A stretch of DNA of 64,000 nt from Chlamydiales bacterium (GTDB lineage Bacteria; Chlamydiota; Chlamydiia; Chlamydiales; SM23-39): positions 37,109 through 101,108 of the forward strand of contig JAUXXF010000005.1 of the NCBI GenBank assembly GCA_030681135.1. The letters run 5' to 3'. The translations under genes were made by a program, and so were the position numbers. Of the stretch, positions 34,235-43,009 are shown in pieces (position 1 is the first letter of the stretch; the number at the start of each line of letters is the position of its first letter). The notes under the pieces are model-generated. The model searched no databases. It saw nothing but the letters and a program-made list of their open reading frames with translations, and was not told the DNA's origin.

Positions 34235-36055
34235 ATGGCTAAAAAATATGATGAAAGTACTGTCCTCTCTCTCGATGCGCTAGCTCATATCAGGCTTCGT
34301 CCGGGTATGTATATTGGTCGTTTGGGGGATGGTTCCCATCCTGATGATGGGATGTACATCATGCTCAAAGAGGCGATTGATAATGCCGTTGATGAATTTA
34401 TTATGGGGTATGGCAAGCAAGTTGAGATTACCTTAGAGGAAACAACCTCCAAAGTATCCGTAAGAGATTTTGGTAGGGGAATTCCTTTAGGAAAGGTCAT
34501 TGACTGCGTGAGTCAAATCAATACAGGCGCTAAATATAACAATGATGTATTTCAGTTTTCTGTTGGTTTAAATGGCGTGGGGATGAAGGCTGTTAATGCC
34601 CTTTCTTCCTATTTTCTCGTCAGGAGCGTTCGAGAAGGGCAATTTGTAGAGGTGCAGTTTTCTCAAGGGGTTTTAGGGGGGCAAAAGAAAGGAAAAACAA
34701 AAGAACCTGATGGTACTTTTGTCGAGTTTATCCCTGATGTCTCTATTTTTAAAAAATGCTCGTTCCAAAAGGAAATCATTTTAAAAAGGTTGTGGCACTA
34801 CGCGTATTTGAACGTTGGGCTTACCTTAATCTTTAACCAAGAAAAGATCTTTTCGGAACATGGGCTCTTGGATTTATTGAATGAAGAGGTCAAAGAAGAT
34901 CGGCTGTACGAGCCCCTTCATTATCGAGGCAAGCATCTTGAATTTGCTTTTCTTCATTCATCTGGATATGGGGAGACTTATTTTTCTTTTGTGAATGGCC
35001 AGTATACACAAGACGGAGGGACTCATTTATCTGCTTTTCGAGAAGGTGTGTTAAAGGGGGTCAACGAGTATGCGAAAAAGAATTTTCAAGGAGTTGATTT
35101 GCGAGACGGGATGGTAGGGGCGATTCTTGTTAAAGTGAAAGATCCTATGTTTGAGTCTCAAACAAAAAACAAGCTCTCTAACCATGAAATTAGATCGCCG
35201 ATTGTCCAAGAGGTCAAAGAGGCTGTGCAAACTCTCTTGTATCAGAATCAAGAGATTGCGAATAAAATTGTCGAGAGAATCTTTTTTAATGAAAAACTGA
35301 GAAAAGAGCTGGCTGCAGTTAAAAAAGAGGCGAGAGAAAAACAGAAAAAAATCTCTTTTAAAATTCCAAAGCTGCGCGACTGTAAATTTCATCTTGGAGA
35401 TGGAAGCAAAGAGGGGGAAAGATCGATGATTTTTCTTACAGAAGGAGATTCAGCCTCAGCTTCGATTGTCATGACAAGAGATCCTCTGACTCAGGCCGTA
35501 TTTTCTTTGCGGGGCAAGCCACTCAATGTTCATGGGATGAATATCGAGATGCTTTATAAAAATGAGGAGATGTATAACCTCATGTCTGCCCTCAATATCG
35601 AAGAGGATATTTCTCAGCTTAGATACCAAAAGATCGTTTTAGCAACGGATGCCGATGTCGATGGGATGCATATTCGCAATTTATTGATTACATTTTTTCT
35701 GACCTATTTCGAAGGATTGGTGCTTCACGGACATCTTCATATTTTAGAAACGCCTTTGTTTAAAGTAAGAAACAAGGAAAAAACGATTTATTGTTATTCT
35801 GAAGAAGAGAAAAAGAAAGCAGAAAAAGAGTTGCAGCGAGGCGTCGAGATTACCCGTTTTAAAGGACTTGGCGAAATTTCTCCTAATGAATTTAAACAAT
35901 TTATCGCAAAAGATATGCGTCTAAAGGCTGTGATGATTCAGAATTTAAGCGATGTCAAGCCGACGCTAGAGTTTTATATGGGGAAAAATACGCCAGCTCG
36001 AAAAGCATTTATTATGCAGCATATTGTAACCGATGAGAGTAGAGATTATGGGTGA
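34235..36055 (+). CDS. parE: type IIA topoisomerase subunit B (second gyrB/parE)
   Basis: ATPase subunit of a type II topoisomerase. 606 residues, shorter than a full GyrB. The GHKL fold shows in EAIDNAVDEF and RDFGRGIPLG, and the Toprim domain in LTEGDSASASIVMTRD and ATDADVDGMHIRNLL. A shortened second copy of this length is known in Chlamydia beside the true gyrA/B pair (annotated gyrB_2 or parE). It is translated together with the following subunit A gene (8-base overlap) and has an AAGGAGAAG ribosome site. Confidence 0.93.
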   Translation: MAKKYDESTVLSLDALAHIRLRPGMYIGRLGDGSHPDDGMYIMLKEAIDNAVDEFIMGYGKQVEITLEETTSKVSVRDFGRGIPLGKVIDCVSQINTGAKYNNDVFQFSVGLNGVGMKAVNALSSYFLVRSVREGQFVEVQFSQGVLGGQKKGKTKEPDGTFVEFIPDVSIFKKCSFQKEIILKRLWHYAYLNVGLTLIFNQEKIFSEHGLLDLLNEEVKEDRLYEPLHYRGKHLEFAFLHSSGYGETYFSFVNGQYTQDGGTHLSAFREGVLKGVNEYAKKNFQGVDLRDGMVGAILVKVKDPMFESQTKNKLSNHEIRSPIVQEVKEAVQTLLYQNQEIANKIVERIFFNEKLRKELAAVKKEAREKQKKISFKIPKLRDCKFHLGDGSKEGERSMIFLTEGDSASASIVMTRDPLTQAVFSLRGKPLNVHGMNIEMLYKNEEMYNLMSALNIEEDISQLRYQKIVLATDADVDGMHIRNLLITFFLTYFEGLVLHGHLHILETPLFKVRNKEKTIYCYSEEEKKKAEKELQRGVEITRFKGLGEISPNEFKQFIAKDMRLKAVMIQNLSDVKPTLEFYMGKNTPARKAFIMQHIVTDESRDYG

Positions 36056-37934
36056 TGTAAAAGAGCAGATGAAGGAGCATTTTATTCAATATGCTTCTTA
36101 CGTGATTTTAGACCGAGCTCTTCCAAATATTGTTGATGGATTAAAGCCTGTTCAGCGTCGGATTTTAGAAATTTTATGGCGGCAGGGGGATGATAAGTTG
36201 CATAAAGTGGCTAATATAGTTGGTCAAACCATGCAATTGCATCCTCATGGAGACGCTCCTATTTATGAAGCCTTAGTTCATTTGGCCAATAAAGGCTACA
36301 TATTAGATCGGCAAGGAAATTTCGGAAACCTGTTTACGGGAGACCCTTCTGCAGCAGCTAGGTATATTGAAACGCGTCTTTCTCCTTTAGCAAGAGAGAC
36401 TCTATTTAATCCGGATCTTACAGAGAAAATCCCTTCTTATGACGGCAGAAATGTAGAGCCTGTGACCTTGCCTGCTAAAATTCCTTTGCTGTTAATGCAG
36501 GGGGCGGAAGGGATTGCGGTCGGAATGTCCACCCATATCATGCCTCATAATTTTATTGAGTTATTGGAAGCCGAGATTGCTTGTCTTGAGAACAAGCCGT
36601 TCAAAATTTTTCCAGATTTTCCGACTGGAGGAATTATGGATAAAAGCTTGTACGATAAAGGCAGAGGCAAGGTTAAACTTCGTGCCAAAATAGAGATTAA
36701 AGATCCAAAGACTCTTGTGATTCGTGAGATTTGTTATGGAACGACTACGGAGAGTTTGATCCGTTCGATCGATGAGGCTGCAAAAAAGGGGAAAATCAAA
36801 CTTGAAGCGATCTCCGATTATACAACGACTCAGGTGGAAATCGAGATTAAGTTTCCTCGAGGCCAATATGCAGAAGAGATGTTGGATGCACTCTATGCGT
36901 TTACAGAGTGCGAAGTTTCTTTAAACTCACAAATTGTTGTGATTAAAGATGGTCTTCCTTGGGAACCCGATGTTCATGAAATGATCGCTTATAATGCGAC
37001 AAGATTAGTTGAGTTTTTAACGAAAGAACTTGAGATTGCAAGAGATCGTTTCTTGGCAAAGATTTTCTATAAAACCTTGGAGAGGATTTTTATAGAAAGC
37101 CGGCTTTATAAACAAATAGAAACGCTGAAAACCTTAGAGGCCATTTATGAGACTCTTCAGGAGGCTTTTTTCCCTTTTAGAAAGCAGCTGATACGTGAGC
37201 CTAATCAAGATGATTTAGAAAAACTTTTACAAATCCCTATTCGGCGTATTTCCAGATTTGATATCGACAAGAATAAAGAAGAAATCACAGCGCTAGAAAA
37301 ACAGCTTCGCGATGTGGAGAAACATTTAAAAAATGTAAAGAAATACGCGATTGATTACCTCAAACAGTTAATTGTTACCTACGAAAAAGAGTATCCTCGA
37401 AAGACCCGTTTTAAAACGATTGAAGAAGTTGATAAAAGGGCGATAGCGACGAAGGAATTGAAAGTGAGCTTCGATTTTGAAACGGGTTTTGTCGGGACAA
37501 AAGTTTCTGGAGCTTCCTCTTTATCTTGCACCAATTTTGATAAGTTGTTTGTGTGTAGCAAACTAGGTACTTATAAAGTGATGAATATTGGAGAAAAACA
37601 ATATGTAGAGCAGCTCTCTTGTGTAGGAGTTGTCGACAAAAAAACACCTGTTCAGGTTGTCTATCAGAAAAAAGAGACAGGCCAAGTATGGGCGAAGCGT
37701 TTTATTATTGATCAATTTATTCTAGATAAGGTCTACCATTATCTCGAAGACGATGCAGAGCTTCTCCATATTTCTTTAGATCCAAAGGTAACGGTGGAAC
37801 TTCTCTTGGCCTCAAAGAAAGGTCAAAAAGGGGAGAAAATGACTGTTGATCTGCAAGAGATCCCTATTAAAGGAGCTCAGACCCGGGGCGTTCGATTAAC
37901 CAATCAAAAAGTTAAAAAGATCTCTTTTAAATAA
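36048..37934 (+). CDS. parC: type IIA topoisomerase subunit A (second gyrA/parC)
   Basis: DNA breaking-rejoining subunit. 628 residues from ATG 36048, which overlaps the parE stop (ATGGGTGA). The active Tyr is Tyr106 in AARYIETRL. The quinolone-region motif reads HPHGDAPIYEAL: Ala70 replaces the usual Ser (GyrA Ser83) and Glu74 stands at the second position (ParC Glu84). The C-terminal part is short, with no full set of GyrA blades, as in ParC. With parE it forms a decatenating enzyme or an additional specialised topoisomerase. Confidence 0.92.
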   Translation: MGDVKEQMKEHFIQYASYVILDRALPNIVDGLKPVQRRILEILWRQGDDKLHKVANIVGQTMQLHPHGDAPIYEALVHLANKGYILDRQGNFGNLFTGDPSAAARYIETRLSPLARETLFNPDLTEKIPSYDGRNVEPVTLPAKIPLLLMQGAEGIAVGMSTHIMPHNFIELLEAEIACLENKPFKIFPDFPTGGIMDKSLYDKGRGKVKLRAKIEIKDPKTLVIREICYGTTTESLIRSIDEAAKKGKIKLEAISDYTTTQVEIEIKFPRGQYAEEMLDALYAFTECEVSLNSQIVVIKDGLPWEPDVHEMIAYNATRLVEFLTKELEIARDRFLAKIFYKTLERIFIESRLYKQIETLKTLEAIYETLQEAFFPFRKQLIREPNQDDLEKLLQIPIRRISRFDIDKNKEEITALEKQLRDVEKHLKNVKKYAIDYLKQLIVTYEKEYPRKTRFKTIEEVDKRAIATKELKVSFDFETGFVGTKVSGASSLSCTNFDKLFVCSKLGTYKVMNIGEKQYVEQLSCVGVVDKKTPVQVVYQKKETGQVWAKRFIIDQFILDKVYHYLEDDAELLHISLDPKVTVELLLASKKGQKGEKMTVDLQEIPIKGAQTRGVRLTNQKVKKISFK

Positions 37935-37982
37935 CTTTGGTTTATGTGATAAATTCATTTTTTATATAAAAATGGTTTTATT

Positions 37983-38834
37983 ATGAATAAGCCTATGGTT
38001 AGTTGTCAGATTTTGGGGCAACTAGGAAATCAGTTATTTATTCTTTCGACCGCGCTTAGTTATTCCTGGGATTATGATGCGACTGCGATATTTCCAGAGC
38101 TGCACAATACAAACTATCGGATTGCTTATAATAGAGAGAAACTCTTTTTTCGATTAGACGCTTCTACTCCTTCTAGACCTTTTCAGAAAGAGTATTGGCA
38201 AAAATATTGGTTTATTGCTGACCCGATCCCTTATTGTCCTGAAGACCTCTATTTATTTGGCTATTTTCAGTCGTGGAAGCATTTTCATCGCTATCGTGAA
38301 AAACTGTTATCTGTATTTGCTCCTCGGGAAGATACAGTAGAATATTTGTATAAAAAGTATCCAGAGCTCATGGAACACCCCCTGACTGTCAGTGTCCACG
38401 TGCGCACGAATTGCAAGAGGACCCACGAATTTGCCCCGTTTATAGGCCTTAGATACCTCAATGAAGCGATGGCTCTTTTTCCAAGTGATGCAAAATTTGT
38501 GATTTTTTCTGATCGGATTAACTGGTGCAAGCGTCATTTTTTACCTTCCGAAAGAGATCTTGTATTTATCGAGGGCAATGATGCGGTCGAAGATCTGATA
38601 TTGATGTCGAGATGTAAGCATCACATCATTGCTAATTCTACCTTTTCCTGGTGGGGGGCTTATCTCAATCAAAGTCCTGATAAAAGAGTGATCGCGCCAG
38701 CATTTACTTCTGTGGGGGCTCCTATAGAAAATTACTATTTGCCTGAGTGGACTCTGCTTCCTGTTGTGATAGAACCTTATCCTGAGGATATGTATTGCTA
38801 TGACAACGTTAGCCAATCTCTCGATAACAATTAG
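37983..38834 (+). CDS. alpha-1,2-fucosyltransferase-like glycosyltransferase (GT11)
   Basis: 283 residues. The GT11 motifs are present: an N-terminal QILGQLGNQLF-like start, the HVRTNC region (the HxRR site reads HVR) and the C-terminal NSTFSWWGAYLN. GT11 enzymes move fucose from GDP-fucose to galactose; some bacteria use them to imitate host H-antigen. Donor and acceptor are not proven. It lies 48 bases after the topoisomerase operon and ends 3 bases before a 93-base palindrome. Confidence 0.88.
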   Translation: MNKPMVSCQILGQLGNQLFILSTALSYSWDYDATAIFPELHNTNYRIAYNREKLFFRLDASTPSRPFQKEYWQKYWFIADPIPYCPEDLYLFGYFQSWKHFHRYREKLLSVFAPREDTVEYLYKKYPELMEHPLTVSVHVRTNCKRTHEFAPFIGLRYLNEAMALFPSDAKFVIFSDRINWCKRHFLPSERDLVFIEGNDAVEDLILMSRCKHHIIANSTFSWWGAYLNQSPDKRVIAPAFTSVGAPIENYYLPEWTLLPVVIEPYPEDMYCYDNVSQSLDNN

Positions 38835-38837
38835 ATT

Positions 38838-38930
38838 TAGCCCAGCAATATTAACGATAGAAACGATTTAACGATAAATTTTTTATCGTTATATCGTTAA
38901 ATCGTTTCTATCGTTGATATTGCTGGGCTA
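38838..38930. repeat. 93-base near-perfect palindrome
   Basis: 39-base arms from TAGCCCAGCAATA to its complement TATTGCTGGGCTA, one mismatch (T/C), with a 15-base centre. The arms hold repeated ACGAT units (AACGATAGAAACGATTTAACGAT). It lies between the convergent fucosyltransferase and nucleotide-carrier genes and could end both, but it is far longer than a usual terminator and has no T-run outside. Confidence 0.88.
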
Positions 38931-38963
38931 GCTCTGTTGTACTATTAGTGTTTAGATGCTTTC

Positions 38964-40358
38964 TTACACTTTTTGCGATTGTTTTTCTACGAGCAAGCCG
39001 AGCTTCAATGTTGAAAACACACAGCTGACGCTAATGGCCAGAGCGATCCAGCCTGCAACAAAGGCGCTTGCCATGACGCCGCCGAACATCTGGATGAGGC
39101 CGATGGTAAGCAAAGAAGCTCCTCCTCTTCCCATCCGTGAGCAGATGCCGTCAATGATGAGTTTCCCCTGGATTTTTTCCAAAGGAGGCAATAATAAAAA
39201 GGAGAGCTCTTTGGAAGTGTCAAAGAGAGTGTATTTTGCTGCCCGAACGAAGCAAAAGAAGATAGAACCTAGAAAGACGAGCAGTTCTAGATGAAGCTCT
39301 TTAGAGGGGAACCAAAGGGTGAAGAAAAAAGCTCCTTCTGTGAGCACCAGGCAAACAGGAGTCACTAAGGAAGCCACGACCCAGCGGCATTTTTTGACTA
39401 AAATGGGAGTAATAATGATGGCGCTGACGGCCGTTAACAGCCCATACCAAAAAGAGAGCTGTCCATTATAGTCGCAGTAGGCCCTTGGATCTGGGTATTT
39501 TTGTTTTAAAATGTCTAAAAAAACAACTTCTCCAAGAGCGTAAGCAATGTAATCTGCAATCGTGACCCAGCCGAGCAAACGCAAATATTTTGATTTTAGA
39601 CAAGCTCGGATGCTCTCTTTAAGAGATAAAGTGATTTCTTGTTCAGCCTTTTGTTCTTGTTTAGGTCCCGAAAATTGGGTCCAAAGGATCGTGTAGAGCC
39701 AGGCAGTAAAGAGCCCTATAATGCATAAAGAGAAGGTCATCAATGTTAAAGAACGGGACCAGAGTCCGTGCGAGAGGGCATCGGAGGTGCATAATTTCAC
39801 TATCGGGCCTGAAAGCATAGTTCCTATACTTGTTCCTAGCATCAGAGGCGCGTACAACTCTTTCGCTTTGACAAGAGAGATGTATTGATTGACGAGACCC
39901 CAAAATAAAACGGTTAAAAGGGCGATTTTCCAAAGTTCAGCCATCACGAAAAAGAGCATAGAAAACGCTTTTGGCAATAAAAAGGCGAGCCATTCATGTC
40001 CGGGCAGCCATGTCCAATGGGCTAATGTCGTTTTCCAAAGATGCAAGGAAGGGTAGATTCCTAGAGAAAATAATAAGAAAAATCCTAGAAATACCGAAAG
40101 GGTGATAAGAAATACTTTATGAATGGAAAAGCGGTTTAATAAGCGCGTTAGGAGAAACACCATGAGAACTGCGCCGGGAATCGTACCGCATAAGTCGTAG
40201 ATAGGAATAGAGCCAGCGCCTCCTCCAAGGTCCACTACTGCGAGGGCATTTCTTGCGCTTCTCAAAAGACAGTAATTCACGTTGAGAAGACATACGATGC
40301 CGAACATGACAGCAAATAGGATAAAGGAGCGTTTATTAGTGAGTAATTCTTTAAGCAT
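38964..40358 (-). CDS. NTT/Tlc-family nucleotide carrier (ATP/ADP translocase type)
   Basis: 464 residues and about 11-12 membrane helices. The family start FAVMFGIVCLLNVNYCLLRSAR, the loop GSIPIYDLCGTIPGAVLMV and WGLVNQYISLVKAKELYAPLMLG are typical of chlamydial and rickettsial NTT carriers. These exchange host ATP for bacterial ADP or import other nucleotides, NAD+ or deoxynucleotides. The isoform cannot be assigned. It is shorter than Npt1 (~528), so a non-ATP/ADP substrate is plausible. Confidence 0.85.
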   Translation of the reverse strand: MLKELLTNKRSFILFAVMFGIVCLLNVNYCLLRSARNALAVVDLGGGAGSIPIYDLCGTIPGAVLMVFLLTRLLNRFSIHKVFLITLSVFLGFFLLFSLGIYPSLHLWKTTLAHWTWLPGHEWLAFLLPKAFSMLFFVMAELWKIALLTVLFWGLVNQYISLVKAKELYAPLMLGTSIGTMLSGPIVKLCTSDALSHGLWSRSLTLMTFSLCIIGLFTAWLYTILWTQFSGPKQEQKAEQEITLSLKESIRACLKSKYLRLLGWVTIADYIAYALGEVVFLDILKQKYPDPRAYCDYNGQLSFWYGLLTAVSAIIITPILVKKCRWVVASLVTPVCLVLTEGAFFFTLWFPSKELHLELLVFLGSIFFCFVRAAKYTLFDTSKELSFLLLPPLEKIQGKLIIDGICSRMGRGGASLLTIGLIQMFGGVMASAFVAGWIALAISVSCVFSTLKLGLLVEKQSQKV

Positions 40359-40475
40359 GCAGGCCTTGTATTGATCCAGTGGCTATAATACGTTAGTACT
40401 TAAAGTTTGCCAACATGAAAGATTTTTTTGAAAAAAAATATTAAATATTCCAATATGCCTCCTTTTGGGGGAATT

Positions 40476-41651
40476 ATGAAATGTTGGATTTTTCTTGCAT
40501 CAGCTTTATTGATTGGGACCTCTCTTTTTTCTAAAGAAGCTTCTTTAGATCTTCGCATTCCGGTAGTGGACATGAGAGATTATGAAGACGCCGATCGAAG
40601 ACAAACTTTTTTAAACACGCTCTATGAGGCGATGACGACTGTTGGTTTTTTTGCTGTTCGAAATACGGGGGTCGATGCAGAGACGATTCGCCATGCTTAT
40701 GCCCAGGCAGAGATTTTTTTTAAACAAAGCAGCGATAGAAAATCTCTCTCCTTTGTAGAGCCTTTAAATGGTCAGCGCGGTTTTGTTCCAGGAGAAGTGG
40801 CTAAAGGAAATGCGCATAAGGATAAAAAAGAATTTTATCATATTGCGAAAGAAGGATCTCTTCTTCCCAATGTTTGGCCGGAGCAAGAAGGGTTTAAAGA
40901 GGCTATGACGCTTTTGTATGATGAGCTAGAGCGTTATGTCATTCCTTTGCAGCAGGCAATCATTACGATGATCAACCAACGCTCCTCCAGCCAGCTGGAT
41001 CTCAATTTGTTAAATGACATGACCGAGCATGGAGAATCTCTTTTAAGGGCCCTTTATTATCCTGCTCTGACAGGAGTCGATCTCGAAAGAAAATCTACAC
41101 CTCTTTATTGGGCGGCGCCTCATACAGATATTGATTTGCTAGCTATTTTACCTTATGCGACAGAAAAAGGCCTTCAAGTAGAGGTTAATGGAGAGTGGCT
41201 CAATGTTGTTGTTCCTGAAGACGCATTCATTGTGAATGTGGGGGACATGCTTCAGAATTTGTCGAACGGCCTTTTTGTCAGCGCGCGGCATCGAGTAGTT
41301 GCTCAAGAGGTGGACAAAGATCGATTTTCCATGGTGTTGTTTGTTCATCCTTTTGAAACAGCTCCTTTAGATCCTCTTGCTGCTTGTATTGAACTGACAG
41401 GAGGAAAGCAGCTTTACGCTCCAGGAACCAGACAAGAATTTTTGTGGGAGAGACTTTTGGAGCTAGGAATTGCGCCGGCTCTTTTAGAACCTTACTCCAA
41501 GACAGGGCATGTGGAACGCCAAATGCAATATCATCGGGCAAGCCCTCAGGTGGTCGATTTATTGATCCAACAGGGCCTTGCAAGTCCTGAGCTACTGGAA
41601 GAACTGGCAAGGAAAAAGAACTGCTGGAGTGATACCATTCATCATAAATAG
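40476..41651 (+). CDS. exported 2-oxoglutarate/Fe(II) oxygenase (IPNS-like)
   Basis: 391 residues from ATG 40476, which has GGGGGAA upstream; the TTG at 40428 would add 16 residues before the signal peptide. MKCWIFLASALLIGTSLFSKEA looks like a cleaved Sec signal. The domain is an isopenicillin-N-synthase/gibberellin-oxidase type: N-terminal PVVDMRDY and GFFAVRNTGV, iron ligands His216, Asp218 and His272, and the 2-oxoglutarate-binding Arg283-x-Ser285. Family members oxidise small molecules in the cytosol; export to periplasm or host would be unusual. Confidence 0.82.
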   Translation: MKCWIFLASALLIGTSLFSKEASLDLRIPVVDMRDYEDADRRQTFLNTLYEAMTTVGFFAVRNTGVDAETIRHAYAQAEIFFKQSSDRKSLSFVEPLNGQRGFVPGEVAKGNAHKDKKEFYHIAKEGSLLPNVWPEQEGFKEAMTLLYDELERYVIPLQQAIITMINQRSSSQLDLNLLNDMTEHGESLLRALYYPALTGVDLERKSTPLYWAAPHTDIDLLAILPYATEKGLQVEVNGEWLNVVVPEDAFIVNVGDMLQNLSNGLFVSARHRVVAQEVDKDRFSMVLFVHPFETAPLDPLAACIELTGGKQLYAPGTRQEFLWERLLELGIAPALLEPYSKTGHVERQMQYHRASPQVVDLLIQQGLASPELLEELARKKNCWSDTIHHK

Positions 41652-41707
41652 TATGATTCGGTAGATTCCAGAAAGTTACCAAATTAGCTTTTGATTGAAG
41701 GGAGAAG

Positions 41708-42250
41708 TTAGCTAATTTCTTTTTTTCTGATGGCGTACCGAGTTCCTATATAGGCAGCTCCTAGGCCGAGTAGTAGATGCATAGTCATCAAAGGGGAGTT
41801 TAATGGAATGATTGCAGAAGTAAAGATAGTCAGGGCTATAGCTGCAACTAAAGAGCACAGATAAAGCTGCGTTTCTTCCAACTTCATATAGGGACTTAAT
41901 TTTACTTGAGTGAGAGCGATCTCTAAAGAGATTACTTTACGTAATAGTCCGCAGTGGAAGGTTCGAGGACACTCCTTCTTGCTTTTGTTAATCTTTATGT
42001 GTGGACAAAGGGGCGTGAGCAACTCGACAGTTTGAGATAAATCATCCCAGTTTACGGCCTTTTGCGGGTTTTGCCATCCGTTTCCTTGGAACCAGGTTTT
42101 CCACAGCTGTTCATAATAAGCTCTTTTTTCAACAAACTCTTCAAGATTTTTTTTATATTTTCTGTCACTCTCCTCGCAAATAAATTTGGTTGCTTGGCAA
42201 GAGAGAACCCCAGAAATACAAGCTGTTAGTCCGAATACTGCCACTGCCAT
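41708..42250 (-). CDS. small two-span membrane protein, paralog 1
   Basis: 180 residues. It starts MAVAVFGLTACISGVLSC behind a GGAGG ribosome site, followed by a basic helical region, a cysteine-containing middle (LLTPLCPHIKINKSKKEC) and a hydrophobic hairpin at about 130-170 (SLVAAIALTIFTSAIIPLNS and MTMHLLLGLGAAYIG). It ends in RKKEIS. It is paralogous to 42477-42941. Hydrophobic hairpin plus polar arms recalls inclusion-membrane proteins. No known family. Confidence 0.65.
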   Translation of the reverse strand: MAVAVFGLTACISGVLSCQATKFICEESDRKYKKNLEEFVEKRAYYEQLWKTWFQGNGWQNPQKAVNWDDLSQTVELLTPLCPHIKINKSKKECPRTFHCGLLRKVISLEIALTQVKLSPYMKLEETQLYLCSLVAAIALTIFTSAIIPLNSPLMTMHLLLGLGAAYIGTRYAIRKKEIS

Positions 42251-42340
42251 ACTAGCCTCCGTTTTTTGGCCAGTATCCTATACGAATTCAAAAAAACATT
42301 CACTCAAAAAAAAGCTTGTCATGTAGAAAATGATTTAATA

Positions 42341-42366
42341 GCTTGCCGTCAAATCAAACGGCAGGC
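42341..42366. terminator. hairpin between the two paralogs
   Basis: GCTTGCCGT / ACGGCAGGC with an 8-base loop, downstream of paralog 2. No T-run, so it is a weak terminator candidate. Confidence 0.4.
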
Positions 42367-42476
42367 TCTTATCGGTCAGACTTTCTAGGTTTGGATTGAG
42401 GGATTTAGTTTTATAAAGACAATCCTTCTTCCGTGAAGAGCCTTCTCAGTTCCTATATAGGCAGTTCCTAGGCCAA

Positions 42477-42941
42477 CTAGAGATGTATAGTTGTTAAAAG
42501 AGGGCATAGAGGAATGATGAAAGCAGAAGTAAGTGCAGTCATTGCCACAGCTGTAATGATAGAAATTAAGAGAGGTCGATTTTCTGATACAGTTGCATGA
42601 TTTTTAAAGTTCCTGTTAAACAAAGACATTTCGGACTGCATATCTTCACGTAAGTCGTTACAGGTCTTAACAGAACAATCGTCTGCTTCATTTTCTTTTT
42701 TATGCGGACAAAGCGGAATTAAGTCGGAAAGATTTTTCAGATTTGGTTTTTCCCCCTCGTCCTCTATCAGAGCCTCCCAATGATGAAGCTTCCATTGCTT
42801 CTGAAAATTTTGCACCTTTTGATTAAAAGAATCGCAAATTTTTTTGCATTGTTCGTCTCGACGTTTACAAACAAGCTCAGCTACCCCCCAAGAGATAACT
42901 CCAGGAACACAAGCCGTTAATCCGAATACTGCTGCTGCCAT
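42477..42941 (-). CDS. small membrane protein, paralog 2, C-terminus lost
   Basis: 154 residues from ATG 42941, which follows GGAGG at the same spacing as paralog 1. MAAAVFGLTACVPGVISW, the LIPLCPHKKEN middle and the helix ITAVAMTALTSAFIIPL match paralog 1. The end differs: after LTTIHL a stop comes at once, while the DNA beyond it (42448-42475, AGTTCCTATATAGGCAG in plus sense) still matches the last part of paralog 1. A one-base loss in the CTACTACTC region explains the stop. The truncated protein keeps one of the two helices. Confidence 0.6.
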   Translation of the reverse strand: MAAAVFGLTACVPGVISWGVAELVCKRRDEQCKKICDSFNQKVQNFQKQWKLHHWEALIEDEGEKPNLKNLSDLIPLCPHKKENEADDCSVKTCNDLREDMQSEMSLFNRNFKNHATVSENRPLLISIITAVAMTALTSAFIIPLCPLLTTIHL

Positions 42942-43009
42942 ACTAGCCTCCATTTTTGGCCAATATTCTATAGGAATTTAAAAAAAAATACCAAGTAAAA
43001 AAAGTTTAT

